Assembly (NCBI RefSeq): GCF_029626145.1
Contig: NZ_JARUBJ010000002.1
Coordinates: 5,429,501 to 5,493,500, forward strand
Direction of reading: 5' to 3'
Length of the DNA: 64,000 bases
From: Micromonospora sp. WMMD961
GTDB taxonomy: Bacteria; Actinomycetota; Actinomycetes; Mycobacteriales; Micromonosporaceae
This document shows, one piece after another, positions 1 to 9,297 of this stretch; within the stretch, counting starts at the first letter, position 1, and every line of letters begins with the position of its first letter. A model generated the notes under the pieces. That model was given only the letters and a program-made list of their open reading frames with translations. It had not been told where the DNA came from and did no database searches. Both the position numbers and the translations under genes were made by a program.

Positions 1-441
1 GATCAGCCGGGCGATGGTGGCCGGGGAGCCGAAGAGTCGGCGGGCGCCGGTGACGTCGAGGAACGCCTCGTCGAGAGAGAGTGGCTCGACCAGCGGGGTG
101 ACGTCCCGGAAGATCTGCATGACCGCCCGGGAGGCGGCGCTGTAGGCGGTGAAGTCCGGTGGCAGGTAGACCGCGTGCGGGCAGCGGGCGCGGGCCTGAC
201 TGGTCGGCATCGCGCTGCGTACCCCGTACCGGCGGGCCTCGTAGCTGGCCGAGCTGACCACCCCACGAGGCCCGACGCCGCCGACGACCACCGGTCGGCC
301 GCGCAGCTCGGGTCGGCGGCGTACCTCGACGGCGGCGAAGAACGCGTCCATGTCGACGTGCAGGATCGGGCTGCCGGAGTCGTCGGCGTCCGGCCCGAAG
401 CGCGGATCGTCGCCCCGGGGCAACGACTGACTGCGGCCCAT
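1..441 (-). CDS. dinB: DNA polymerase IV (Y-family), N-terminal part
   Basis: Translesion DNA polymerase that extends from damaged or mismatched primers. The frame is open from the ATG at 441 to the window edge (147 codons), so the C-terminal part lies outside. Both catalytic signatures are visible: LHVDMDAFFAAVE with the first metal-binding Asp, and PLSLDEAFLDVTG with the SLDE pair. The nucleotide-pocket stretch SYEARRYGVRSAMP is also present. A TAACCT hexamer at 448-453 (minus strand) sits 6 nt before the ATG, so the mRNA is probably leaderless. It lies near the mutasome genes but is separated from them by other genes, and no LexA-type box was seen next to it. Confidence 0.93.
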   Translation of the reverse strand, partial: MGRSQSLPRGDDPRFGPDADDSGSPILHVDMDAFFAAVEVRRRPELRGRPVVVGGVGPRGVVSSASYEARRYGVRSAMPTSQARARCPHAVYLPPDFTAYSAASRAVMQIFRDVTPLVEPLSLDEAFLDVTGARRLFGSPATIARLI

Positions 442-503
442 CCCGGCAGGTTAACCCGGGGGTACGACACCACCACCCACCAGTGCGCCGGACCGTACGC
501 CGG

Positions 504-1670
504 TCAGCCGCGGACGACCAGCAGCGGCACGGTCAGCTCGGCGGCGGTGTCCGACCCGTGGTACGCGACCAGCTTCGACGCCATCGGCCGCTCGGTGCGG
601 CTGGCCATGACCGCGTACGTGTCGTTGCAGGTCACCACCACGTCGCCGATCCGGCCCAGGTGCTCCTCGGGCACCGGCCCGAACCAGCCGGTGGCCACCG
701 CCTCGTCGCGGGTACGGACCCGGGCCGCGTCGCCCAGCACCTCCGACCAGGCGGCCAGCACGTCGTCGATCGCGCCCGGCTCGACGTGCAGATAGCGGAC
801 CCGAGCCTCACCGGCCACCAGCCGCACCCCGGCGCGCAGCCGTGGGTCGGTGTCGAGGTCGAAGCGGTGTGCGGCGGGTACGTCGAGCTGGCCGTGGTCG
901 GCGGTCACCAGCAGTGCCGCGTCCGGCGGCAGCCCGTCGACCAGCCGGGCGAGCAGAGTGTCCACCTCGGCGGCGGCGACCCGCCAGGGCTCCGAGTCGA
1001 CTCCGTAGACGTGGCCGTACCGGTCCAGGTCGGCGTGGTAACCGGAAACCAGTGTCGGCCCGGGGCCGGTGGCCAGCGCGGCCAGCATGGCGGCGGCCAC
1101 CGCCTCCCCGCCGGCGGCACCCCGGAAGTCGCCGCCGCGGTTGGCGGCCACCGTCAACCCGCTGCCGCCGAACTCCGGCCGGCTCACCACTGTCACCGCC
1201 ACACCGGCGGCCCGGGCACGTTCCCACTGGGTGGTGACCGGCTGCCAGGTCAACGGCGACGGGTCGGCAGCCCAGTCGGTGTGGGTGAGCACCCGGTCGG
1301 TGCCGGGCACGCGCACGGTGAAGCCGAGCACCCCGTGCTCGCCAGGTGCCACGCCGGTGCCCAGCGACACCAGACTGGTCGGGGTGGTGGACGGGAAACC
1401 GGCGACGAGCGGCCGGGCGACCGTCGCCGCGAGCCCGGCGAGGGTCGGCGCGTACGGCGCGGCGGTCGGCAGCTGGTACCACCCGAGCCCGTCGACCAGC
1501 AGCACGGCGATCCGGCGTACCCCCGCCAGGGCGGGGACGAGCCCGAGCGGGTCGGCCGCGCCGGGGACGCCCAGCACGGCGAGCGCGCTGGGCAGCACGT
1601 CGGCGAGACGGCCGCCGCCGTGGTCGGGCCCGAGGACCGCCAGCGGCGCCACGACCGGCGAGTCGCTCAT
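504..1670 (-). CDS. Alkaline phosphatase superfamily phosphodiesterase/nucleotide pyrophosphatase
   Basis: Predicted cytosolic metal-dependent phosphodiesterase or pyrophosphatase of the type I phosphodiesterase family (388 aa); the substrate is unknown. The superfamily metal sites are visible in order: VLLVDGLGWYQ (first Asp), FPSTTPTSLVSLGTG (Thr nucleophile region, with GEHGVLGF after it), GYHADLDRYGHVYG (Asp and His) and LLVTADHGQLDV (Asp-His). No signal peptide is apparent. The start overlaps the end of the upstream methyltransferase gene by 4 nt, so the two are probably translationally coupled. Family assignment is firm; specificity is not. Confidence 0.85.
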   Translation of the reverse strand: MSDSPVVAPLAVLGPDHGGGRLADVLPSALAVLGVPGAADPLGLVPALAGVRRIAVLLVDGLGWYQLPTAAPYAPTLAGLAATVARPLVAGFPSTTPTSLVSLGTGVAPGEHGVLGFTVRVPGTDRVLTHTDWAADPSPLTWQPVTTQWERARAAGVAVTVVSRPEFGGSGLTVAANRGGDFRGAAGGEAVAAAMLAALATGPGPTLVSGYHADLDRYGHVYGVDSEPWRVAAAEVDTLLARLVDGLPPDAALLVTADHGQLDVPAAHRFDLDTDPRLRAGVRLVAGEARVRYLHVEPGAIDDVLAAWSEVLGDAARVRTRDEAVATGWFGPVPEEHLGRIGDVVVTCNDTYAVMASRTERPMASKLVAYHGSDTAAELTVPLLVVRG

Positions 1671-2416
1671 GCCGGCCGGCGGGCGAACAGGTGCAGTTGG
1701 GCGGCCAGGTCCCGGTACGGCGGCTGGGCGGCCAACGCCCGTTCCAACTCGACCAGGGCGGCGGGCTGCCCGTCGGCGACCGCGGCCGGCAGCAGGTCGG
1801 CCAGCACGCGTACCCCGTGGATCTCCTCGACCACGAGCCCGACGGCACCGAGCAGCGCGGCGGCGCCGGGGGCGTCGTAGCGTCGTCGCAGAGTGTCCCG
1901 CGGCCCGGCGGTGCCGGCCGGGTCGGTGGCCAGCGCGGTCGCGACGTCGAGGTGGCCGTTCATCGCGCGGCCCAGCACGGCGGCGGCCCGCCCGGCCACC
2001 AGCACACTGGCCGCGCCGCCGGGACGCAACGCGGTGGCCAGTGCCGCCACCACGGGCGCCGGGTCGTCGACCACCTCCAGCACGGAGTGGCAGAGCACCA
2101 GGTCGACGCCGGCCGGCTCGACCAGCCCGGCGAGGGCGTCGCCGTCGCCCTGCACGGCGGCGATCCGGTCGGCCACACCGGCCTCGGCGGCCCGGCGGGT
2201 GAGCGCGGCGAGCGCGTCGGGGCTGGCGTCGACCACTGTGACCCGGTGCCCGGCGCGGGCCAGCGGGACGGCGAAACCGCCGGTGCCGCCGCCCACGTCC
2301 AGCACGGTGAGTTCGGCGTCGCCGCGCCGGTCCAGTTCGGCGCGGAGCACCGACCAGATCACGGCGGTACGGGGGGTCAGCGGCGGCCCGGCGAACCGGC
2401 CTCGGGTCTGCTCCAC
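1667..2416 (-). CDS. Class I SAM-dependent methyltransferase
   Basis: Small-molecule type methyltransferase (249 aa from this start). Motif I is VLDVGGGTGGFAVPLA, followed by the acidic VTVVDASPDAL and the motif III-like DLVLCHSVLEVVDD. The substrate cannot be read from the sequence. An upstream ATG at 2443 would add nine residues. I prefer the GTG at 2416 because a TAGGCT hexamer (2424-2429, minus strand) lies 7 nt before it, as in other leaderless genes here. It is the first gene of a two-gene unit with the overlapping phosphodiesterase. Confidence 0.82.
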   Translation of the reverse strand: MEQTRGRFAGPPLTPRTAVIWSVLRAELDRRGDAELTVLDVGGGTGGFAVPLARAGHRVTVVDASPDALAALTRRAAEAGVADRIAAVQGDGDALAGLVEPAGVDLVLCHSVLEVVDDPAPVVAALATALRPGGAASVLVAGRAAAVLGRAMNGHLDVATALATDPAGTAGPRDTLRRRYDAPGAAALLGAVGLVVEEIHGVRVLADLLPAAVADGQPAALVELERALAAQPPYRDLAAQLHLFARRPA

Positions 2417-2509
2417 CCGGTCGAGCCTAGTCACCCGGTCCATCCCCGGTGCGGGCGTGTGGCGGGCGCACCCGCCACCCGCCCGGGCGGTGTTGCGGTA
2501 CCGGGTCGG

Positions 2510-2683
2510 TCAGGACTCGGTGCCCTCGACCTCGTCCTCCGCCCGGGACCGGCGCTCGTTGGCCACCGGGCCGTTGGTCACCTCGTACTCGCGGGGGTCG
2601 GCGAGGTGCGACGGCACCCAGGTCGCACCCAGCCGGGTCCGCCGGGCGTTCGCGATTCCACCGGTGTAGGTGTGATTCCCCAT
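2510..2683 (-). CDS. Small conserved-type hypothetical protein
   Basis: Hydrophilic protein of 57 aa that I do not recognise. It starts MGNHTYTGGIANARRTRLG and ends in an acidic tail (EDEVEGTES). The ATG at 2683 has a GGGGGA ribosome-binding site 9 nt upstream; an alternative ATG at 2692 would sit right against it. It has no transmembrane segment and no cysteine. It lies downstream of dnaE2 on the same strand, with about 100 bp between. Codon choice is typical of the window, so a real gene is likely although its role is unknown. Confidence 0.6.
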   Translation of the reverse strand: MGNHTYTGGIANARRTRLGATWVPSHLADPREYEVTNGPVANERRSRAEDEVEGTES

Positions 2684-2780
2684 CACTGTCATTCCCCCTC
2701 ACGGATCACGGGCCACTCTGCCCGCTCGGGGACGAGTCTCCCGCCCACCGCCGCAGGAAACCGTAATGTGGATCACTAGA

Positions 2781-5700
2781 TCAGCGGAAGTCACGGGAGG
2801 CGGGGCTGACCGGTGGCTCGATGGCGTCCAGCCGGTCGGCCACCAGGTTGGTCACGCCCTCGTGCCGCTGCAACTGCCCCCTGACCACCAGCGCGGCGCT
2901 GGTCCGGGCCACCCGCCGGTAGCGCTGCCACAGCCCCGGCGAACAGGTGACGTTGAGCATCCCCGTCTCGTCCTCCAGGTTGAGGAAGGTGACGCCGCCC
3001 GCGGTCGCCGGGCGTTGCCGGTGGGTGACGATGCCACCGACCCGGATCCGTTGGCCGGGCTCCACCCGGCCGAGCCGGGCGATCGGCACCGCGCCGAGCA
3101 CGTCGAGCTGACCTCGAATGAACCGGGCCGGGTGGCTCTCCGGCGACAGCCCGGTGGCCCACACGTCGGCGACCAGCCGGTCTACCGCCTCCATCCCGGG
3201 CAGCGTCGGCGCCGCCGCGCCGGTCACCGTGCCGGGCAGCCGGCCCGGCCGGTCCTGGGCCGCCGCGCCGGCGGCCCACAGCGCCTGCCGCCGGGTCAGC
3301 CCGAAACAGGCGAAGGCGTCCGCGGTGGCCAGGGCCTCCAACTGCGCGGCGGTGAGACCGACCCGCCGGGCCAGATCGGGCATGTCCCGGTACGGCCCAC
3401 CGGTGACCCGTTCGGCCTCGATCCGCTCGGCCACCTCGGCGCCGAGGGTCCGCACGCTGGACAGGCCGAGCCGGACGGCGGGGCCACCCAGCCCCCAGGC
3501 GTGCGGCGGCTCCCCCGGCCCGCTGCCCCACCGGGTGTCCGGGGTGGACTCCAGCACCGCCGACGCCGCACTGGCGTTGATGTCCGGACGACGGACCTCC
3601 ACCCCGTGCCGGCGGGCGTCGTCGACCAGGGTCTGCGGCGAGTAGAACCCCATCGGCTGGGCGTTGAGCAGCGCCGCCAGGAACGGCGCCGGGTGGTAGC
3701 GCTTGAGCCAGGAACTGGCGTAGACCAGGTAGGCGAAGCTCATCGCGTGGCTCTCCGGAAACCCGTAGCTGGCGAACGCGGTGAGCTTGCGGTAGACGTC
3801 GTCGGCCAGCTCACCGGTGATGCCCCGCTCGGCCATCCCGGCGAAGAGCCGGTCGGCGATCCGGGTCATCCGCTCGACCGACCGTTTGGCGCCCATCGCC
3901 CGGCGCAACTGGTCGGCCTCGGCCGCGTCGAAGCCGGCCAGGTCGATGGCGAGCTGCATCAACTGCTCCTGGAACAGCGGCACGCCCAGGGTCTTCTCCA
4001 GCGCGTTGCGCATCAGCGGGTGCGCGAAGGTCACCGGCTCCTGGCCGTTCTTGCGCCGGATGAACGGGTGCACCGAGCCGCCCTGGATCGGGCCGGGCCG
4101 GATCAGCGCCACCTCCACCACCAGGTCGTAGAACTCGCGGGGCTTGAGCCGGGGCAGGGTGGCCATCTGGGCGCGGCTCTCCACCTGGAACACCCCGACC
4201 GAGTCGGCCCGGCAGAGCATGTCGTAGACCTCCGGGTCGTCCAGCGTCATGTCACCCAGGTCGAGGCTCTCGCCGATCATGTCGTAGCCGTAGTGCAGCG
4301 CGGAGAGCATGCCCAGGCCGAGCAGGTCGAACTTGACCAGACCGACCGCCGCGCAGTCGTCCTTGTCCCACTGGAGCACGCTGCGCCCGGGCATCCGCCC
4401 CCACTCCACCGGGCAGACCTCGATCACCGGACGGTCGCAGATCACCATGCCACCGGAGTGGATGCCCAGGTGCCGCGGGAACGTCTGCAACTCGTTGGCG
4501 TACTCCACCACCTGCTCGGGGATGTTCTCGGCGTCGACAGTGGCGACCGAGCCCCACCGGTCGATCTGCTTGCTCCAGGCGTCCTGCTGCCCGGGCGAGT
4601 ACCCGAACGCCTTGGCCACGTCCCGCACCGCCGACCGGGGCCGGTAGGAGATGACGTTGGCGACCTGGGCGGCGTGCTCCCGGCCGTAGCGGGTGTAGAC
4701 GTGCTGGATCACCTCCTCCCGACGGTCGGACTCGATGTCCACGTCGATGTCGGGTGGGCCGTCCCGCTCCGGGGCGAGGAACCGCTCGAAGAGCAGCCGG
4801 TGCCGGACCGCGTCCACATTGGTGATCCGTAACGCGTAGCAGACCGCCGAGTTGGCCGCCGAACCCCGGCCCTGGCAGTAGATGTCCTGCTCGCGGCAGA
4901 ACGTGACGATGTCGTAGACCACCAGGAAGTAGCCGGGGAAGCCCAGCTCCTCGATCATGTTCAGCTCGTGGTCGAGTTGCGCGTACGCCGTCGGGTGCGC
5001 CTGCGGAGGGCCGTAACGCTCGCGTGCCCCGTCGGCGGTCAGCTTCCGCAGCCAGCTCATCTCCGTGTGCCCGGGTGGCACCGGGTACGCCGGTAACTGC
5101 GGCGCGACGAGCTGGAGGTCGAAGGCCAACTCGGCGCCGAACTCGGCGGCCCGCGCCACCGCACCCGGGTACGCGGCGAACCGGGCCGCCATCTCCGCGC
5201 CGCTGCGCAGGTGGGCGGTCGCCGCCGCGGGCAGCCAACCGTCGACCTCGTCCAGGCTGCGCCGGGCCCGGACGGCGGCGACGGTGGTGGCCAGCCGCCG
5301 CCGGCCGGGGCTGGTGTAGTGCACGTTGTTGCTGGCCACCGTCGGCAACCCGGCCGCGGCGGCCAGGTCGGCGAGCGCGTCGTTGCGGTCGGCGTCGACC
5401 GGGTGGCCGTGGTCGGTCAGCTCCACCGCCACCGTCTCCGCGCCGAAGAGCGATGTCAGCCGGTCCAACTCACGGGCCGCCGCGTCCACCCCCTCGGTGA
5501 GCAGCGCCCCCGGCACGTGCCCCTTGCGGCAGCCGGTCAGCACCAGCACGTGGTCGCGCAGCTCGGCGGCGATCTCCTCCAGCTCCCCGTAGACCGGGCG
5601 GCCCTTCTCCCCGCCGCGCAACTGGGCGCGGGCGATGGTGGTGGCCAGCCGGGCGTACCCCTCATGGCCGTGCGCGAGCACCAGCAGGTGCGAGCCGTGC

Positions 5701-6167
5701 GGGTCGGGCTCGCCGTTCTGCGGACCGGGCAGCCCGAGGGAGAGCTCCGCGCCGAAGATGGTCGGCAGGCCCAGCGTACGAGCCGCCTCGGCGAAGCGGA
5801 CCACCCCGTAGAAGCCGTCGTGGTCGGTGACGGCGAGCGCGGAGAGCCCCAGCCGGGCCGCCTCCTCGGCCAGCTCCTCGGGGTGGCTGGCACCGTCGAG
5901 GAAGCTGAAGTTGGTGTGCGCGTGCAACTCCGCGTAGGGCACCACGCCGTCGGGGCGGGTCAGCTCCGGCGGCTGGTACTGCTCACGGCGGCGGCTCCAG
6001 GCCGGGGAGTCACCACCATCGGCGTCCACGGCGAGCGGGTCCACCACGTGCAGGTGCCGCTCCTCGCGCGACCGCCCGCCGCCTGACCGGCCGGAGCCGC
6101 CGCCGGCCCGCCCGGAGAGCACCCGTTCCAACTCCGACCAGGGCATCTTCGGGTTGTTGAAACTCAT
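2781..6167 (-). CDS. dnaE2: Error-prone DNA polymerase III alpha subunit DnaE2
   Basis: Translesion C-family polymerase (1,128 aa) that in actinobacteria works with ImuA' and ImuB in damage-induced mutagenesis. A PHP domain starts near residue 78 (YAELHAHTNFSFLDGASHP). The polymerase core has GRGSAANSAVCYALR near 433-447 and the catalytic PDIDVDIES at 472-480. Helix-hairpin-helix and C-terminal OB regions follow (RIRVGGIVTHRQRP). The N-terminal 60 residues are Gly/Arg-rich and non-conserved in appearance. It is the last gene of the leftward unit, 108 bp after imuB. That gap contains a 9-bp inverted repeat (6203-6211 with 6233-6241), so it may also have separate control. Confidence 0.95.
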   Translation of the reverse strand: MSFNNPKMPWSELERVLSGRAGGGSGRSGGGRSREERHLHVVDPLAVDADGGDSPAWSRRREQYQPPELTRPDGVVPYAELHAHTNFSFLDGASHPEELAEEAARLGLSALAVTDHDGFYGVVRFAEAARTLGLPTIFGAELSLGLPGPQNGEPDPHGSHLLVLAHGHEGYARLATTIARAQLRGGEKGRPVYGELEEIAAELRDHVLVLTGCRKGHVPGALLTEGVDAAARELDRLTSLFGAETVAVELTDHGHPVDADRNDALADLAAAAGLPTVASNNVHYTSPGRRRLATTVAAVRARRSLDEVDGWLPAAATAHLRSGAEMAARFAAYPGAVARAAEFGAELAFDLQLVAPQLPAYPVPPGHTEMSWLRKLTADGARERYGPPQAHPTAYAQLDHELNMIEELGFPGYFLVVYDIVTFCREQDIYCQGRGSAANSAVCYALRITNVDAVRHRLLFERFLAPERDGPPDIDVDIESDRREEVIQHVYTRYGREHAAQVANVISYRPRSAVRDVAKAFGYSPGQQDAWSKQIDRWGSVATVDAENIPEQVVEYANELQTFPRHLGIHSGGMVICDRPVIEVCPVEWGRMPGRSVLQWDKDDCAAVGLVKFDLLGLGMLSALHYGYDMIGESLDLGDMTLDDPEVYDMLCRADSVGVFQVESRAQMATLPRLKPREFYDLVVEVALIRPGPIQGGSVHPFIRRKNGQEPVTFAHPLMRNALEKTLGVPLFQEQLMQLAIDLAGFDAAEADQLRRAMGAKRSVERMTRIADRLFAGMAERGITGELADDVYRKLTAFASYGFPESHAMSFAYLVYASSWLKRYHPAPFLAALLNAQPMGFYSPQTLVDDARRHGVEVRRPDINASAASAVLESTPDTRWGSGPGEPPHAWGLGGPAVRLGLSSVRTLGAEVAERIEAERVTGGPYRDMPDLARRVGLTAAQLEALATADAFACFGLTRRQALWAAGAAAQDRPGRLPGTVTGAAAPTLPGMEAVDRLVADVWATGLSPESHPARFIRGQLDVLGAVPIARLGRVEPGQRIRVGGIVTHRQRPATAGGVTFLNLEDETGMLNVTCSPGLWQRYRRVARTSAALVVRGQLQRHEGVTNLVADRLDAIEPPVSPASRDFR

Positions 6168-6275
6168 TCCCGCACCCTCGGCCTGACCGACTCGACCTCC
6201 GGGAAGTCGGGCTGTCCGAGTCGGCGGGACACCCCGACTTCGGGAATACCGAGTCGATCAAGCTCGGCTGGACGC

Positions 6276-7925
6276 TCAGTCATAGATCGCCTCCACCAAC
6301 CACTGCCCGGCCTCGACGGCCAACAGCAGGGCGGTGCCGTCGGCCAGGCTGACCTGGAACCGTGCCCGCCGCCGAGCCTCGGCTGGAGCCCACCACCGCT
6401 CGTCCACCGGCCACGGGCCGACCCAGCCGACGATCTCCGCCGGTCGACCGGTGCCGACCACCAGCCGGGCGGGCGGAGCGCTCACCGCCAGCCGCGCGCT
6501 GATCACCACCGCCTCGCCGGTGGCGTCGTGCACGGTCGCGGCGAGCGGGCTGGGCAGCACCACCGCCGGCGCGGGCGGCGGCAGCCGGCCGGGCCACGGT
6601 GGAATCCCACCGGCACTGCGGTCAGCGGGCCGACCGGCACTGCCGGCCCGACCGCCGCCACCGGCGATCGGCTCGCCGGGCAGCGGCGCCAGGCCGGGGC
6701 GGGCAGGGAGGCGTTCGTCGCCCCACGGCACCAGTCGCACCTGGTCGGCTGGGGAGCGCCCACCGCCGAGCACGGCGGTGACCACCGCCTCCGGGCCGAG
6801 GATGCCCTGCACCCGACTCAACGCCCGGTGCGCCCGTTCCCGCTCCTCGCCGGTCTCCCCCCACAGGCCGGCCTGCAGGCCGGCCTGGGCGATCACCCCG
6901 TCCGGGATCAGTCGCAGCCGGATGATGCCGGCCGTCGGTCGGGCCGGCCGGGCGCCGGTGCGGCCACTGCTGCCGGAGAGCCAGCCGTCGAGCTGCCAAC
7001 GCACCCGGTCGGCGATGGCCGCGGCGGTGAGTAGGCCGTCGTGCCGCCACACCCGGTGCAACTCCTGCCCGTGCTCGGTGACCGCCTCGATGCCGAGCCG
7101 GGTGCAGGCCAGCCCGTGCCCGGCCAGCCGCTCATGCAGTTGCTCGGCCAGCGCCCGGGCCACGAACGCCGCCACGTCGACCCGGTCGATCGGCTCGTCG
7201 TGCTCGGCGGTCACCGTCAGGTCGGCCGGCGGTTGCCGGACGGCGAGCGGGCGGTGGTCCCGCCCGGCGGCCAGCCGATGGGCCAGCGCACCGTCGAACC
7301 CGAACCGGGCCAGCACGTCACCGGCCGGCAGCGCGGCGAAGTCACCGAGGGTACGCACACCGAGCCGACGCAGCAGGTCGGCCAACGCCGAGCGGCCGAG
7401 CGCCTCGACCGGCAACCCGGCCAGGAACTCCGGTGTGCCACCCGGTGCCACCACCCGACCAGAACGAGCGGCCAACCCGGCCGCGAACACCCCGTCGGCG
7501 ATGCCGACCTGGCTCTCCACCAGGCACGACTGGGCGACGTGCTCGATGATCCGCTCGGCGGCCGCCTCCTCGCCACCGAGATAACGACTCGGCCCCCGGG
7601 CGGCCACCGCGCAGGCGCCCGGACGGACCACCTCGACCCCGGCGACCAACTCCTCCACCGCGGCGACCACCGGCTCGAACGCCCGGGTGTCCCGACCCGG
7701 GTCGTAGTCCACGACGGTGAGCTGCGGGCAACGGCCCTGCGCCTCCCGTTTGCGCAGGCCCCGGCGCACCCCCTCGGCACGGGCCCGCTCGGAGCAGGCG
7801 ACCACCCGGTTGGCGTGCAGCACGGCGACCGGGCCGGTCGCCGGCACCCCGTCGACGATCTCGGCGGCGAGCACCGGCCAGTCCGGGCACCACAGCAGCA
7901 GAGTCCGTGCCGGCGAGCCGGTCAC
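6276..7925 (-). CDS. imuB: ImuB, catalytically inactive Y-family polymerase-like mutasome hub
   Basis: 549 aa Y-family homologue that in known systems bridges DnaE2 and the beta clamp rather than polymerising. The two acidic active-site motifs intact in the dinB gene of this window are missing: the first region reads LLLWCPDWPVLAAEI and the SLDE position reads EVVRPGACAVAARGP. The little-finger region (LTVTAEHDEPIDRVD) and a long C-terminal extension with Pro/Gly-rich linker are present. The GTG start at 7925 overlaps the imuA' stop by 4 nt, indicating coupling. It probably depends on the SOS boxes at 9498-9533. Confidence 0.9.
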   Translation of the reverse strand: MTGSPARTLLLWCPDWPVLAAEIVDGVPATGPVAVLHANRVVACSERARAEGVRRGLRKREAQGRCPQLTVVDYDPGRDTRAFEPVVAAVEELVAGVEVVRPGACAVAARGPSRYLGGEEAAAERIIEHVAQSCLVESQVGIADGVFAAGLAARSGRVVAPGGTPEFLAGLPVEALGRSALADLLRRLGVRTLGDFAALPAGDVLARFGFDGALAHRLAAGRDHRPLAVRQPPADLTVTAEHDEPIDRVDVAAFVARALAEQLHERLAGHGLACTRLGIEAVTEHGQELHRVWRHDGLLTAAAIADRVRWQLDGWLSGSSGRTGARPARPTAGIIRLRLIPDGVIAQAGLQAGLWGETGEERERAHRALSRVQGILGPEAVVTAVLGGGRSPADQVRLVPWGDERLPARPGLAPLPGEPIAGGGGRAGSAGRPADRSAGGIPPWPGRLPPPAPAVVLPSPLAATVHDATGEAVVISARLAVSAPPARLVVGTGRPAEIVGWVGPWPVDERWWAPAEARRRARFQVSLADGTALLLAVEAGQWLVEAIYD

Positions 7926-8647
7926 TCCCGACCGACCAGGGCGAGCGACGCGGTCGGACGGCCCACAGCCGACGGCTTCGGACGGGGGATCACCCGGGTC
8001 AGCCCGTCACCCGGTAGCCAGACCTTGATCTCCTTCGGTCGCGCGGCTGCCCCACGCCCGCGCGCCGAGACGGTGACCTCCCGGCGGCGCAGCCGCCCCC
8101 GACCGGCCCCGAGCCCTTCCCACACACCACGGACCACCTGCAACGTCACGTCCGCGCCGTCCCACCGGCCGTACGGGACGAGCACGCTGCCGCGCTGCCG
8201 CGCCCGGGCGGCCAACCGGGTGGCGACCGAGGCGGAGACGGTGGCCGGCACGGCGGTGACCACGACGTCCACCCCGTCGATCAGCGCGGCGACCACTGTG
8301 GCCCACTCCGGGCCGGGATTCGGCACCAGGGCCAGCCGGTCCAGGGCGATGCCCAGCTCGGCGGCCGCACCCGCACCGAACGTCGGCACACCGACCACAG
8401 CGCACCACGAGCCGGACCGGGACGCCTCGGCGAGCAGGGCCAGCATCAGCGAGGTGCCACCGCTGCGCTGGGGCTGGCCGGCGGCGACCGCGATGGTGCT
8501 GCCCCGGCGTAGGCCCCGGTTGGGCAGCAGACCGGTCAGCTCGGGCACCACCGGCAGCACCCGGTGGCCGCCGAACTGGTCAGGCATGCTCGCCGGACGC
8601 ACCAGATCGGCCAGTGCGGCGGAACCGACCACCGTGCGGCCCGCCAT
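7922..8647 (-). CDS. imuA': ImuA' (RecA-like mutasome accessory protein)
   Basis: 241 aa protein with a RecA-like arrangement: GLRRGSTIAVAAGQPQRSGG occupies the Walker A position but lacks a GKT/S lysine, followed by SLMLALLAEAS and a DGVDVVVTAVP beta strand. In related actinobacteria ImuA' interacts with ImuB in translesion synthesis. I chose the ATG at 8647 because GGGGGAG lies 8 nt upstream; the frame is open further to 8704. It overlaps imuB by 4 nt and lies about 100 bp downstream of the HEPN gene on the same strand. Identification rests on position and fold-like motifs, as the family diverges strongly. Confidence 0.82.
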   Translation of the reverse strand: MAGRTVVGSAALADLVRPASMPDQFGGHRVLPVVPELTGLLPNRGLRRGSTIAVAAGQPQRSGGTSLMLALLAEASRSGSWCAVVGVPTFGAGAAAELGIALDRLALVPNPGPEWATVVAALIDGVDVVVTAVPATVSASVATRLAARARQRGSVLVPYGRWDGADVTLQVVRGVWEGLGAGRGRLRRREVTVSARGRGAAARPKEIKVWLPGDGLTRVIPRPKPSAVGRPTASLALVGRE

Positions 8648-8749
8648 TGGACCAACTCCCCCGTCGTTGCTGTGGATCAGATCAGGATCGGCACGCCGCG
8701 CCACCGGCCGCCCGGCTCCCCCCGCAGGGCGGTCGGTGGCACGGCGGGA

Positions 8750-9199
8750 TCATGCGGCGAGGCCGTCCAGGGCCGGCTGGTGGGCCACCCCGAGCGCGGT
8801 CTCCACCACCGTGACGAACTGTTCGGCAGCACGGAGCAGATCGTCTGCCTCCCGGGCGCTGACCACCCGGGGGATGCCGGCCTCGGCGGCGGCGCGCTTG
8901 CTGGCGCCCGCGGCGAAGAACCGGGACCACTCGTCGAGCTCTGGAGCGACCGCGCACAGGAGGACCCAGACGCTGGTGATCCGGTTGCGTCGACTCGGCG
9001 CGGGCCGGGCACGGGCGGCGAGCAGGGCGGCGGCCGCACGCAGCGCCGCCAGGTGGGCAGCCGCGTAGCGCAGACCGTCAGGTCGGGTCTGGCCGGCCTC
9101 GACCAGCCCACGCCGGGCCAACGTGAGGAGTTGGGCGGGGGTGCGGTGCGGCAGCACGTGCGCCGGCACCGTCGGTGCCTGAGCCGGGTTGGTCGGCAT
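8750..9199 (-). CDS. SAV_6107-type HEPN-domain protein
   Basis: 149 aa helical protein resembling the SAV_6107-like HEPN family, found beside the imuA'/imuB/dnaE2 genes in actinobacteria. It contains RYAAAH at residues 44-49, which fits the R-x4-6-H pattern of HEPN ribonucleases, followed by Ala-rich helices and an ELDEWSRFFAAGASKRAAAE helix. The ATG at 9199 has GGAGGAG 7 nt upstream; the longer open frame to 9733 reads through hairpins and is not coding. It is the promoter-proximal gene of the mutasome unit. Ribonuclease activity is inference; many HEPN proteins are only scaffolds. Confidence 0.8.
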   Translation of the reverse strand: MPTNPAQAPTVPAHVLPHRTPAQLLTLARRGLVEAGQTRPDGLRYAAAHLAALRAAAALLAARARPAPSRRNRITSVWVLLCAVAPELDEWSRFFAAGASKRAAAEAGIPRVVSAREADDLLRAAEQFVTVVETALGVAHQPALDGLAA

Positions 9200-9297
9200 G
9201 GGTGTCTCCTCCACATGGCCGGGGCGTCGCCTCGGCGCTGGTGCCGCCGACGAGACGCCGAGGTCGGGTGGTGCGGAGGAAGACGCACCGGGTGTGG

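Noticed and set aside
6010..6261. 83-codon minus-strand frame between dnaE2 and imuB
   Set aside because: It runs mostly inside dnaE2 in another frame, and its N-terminal part has no coding character.
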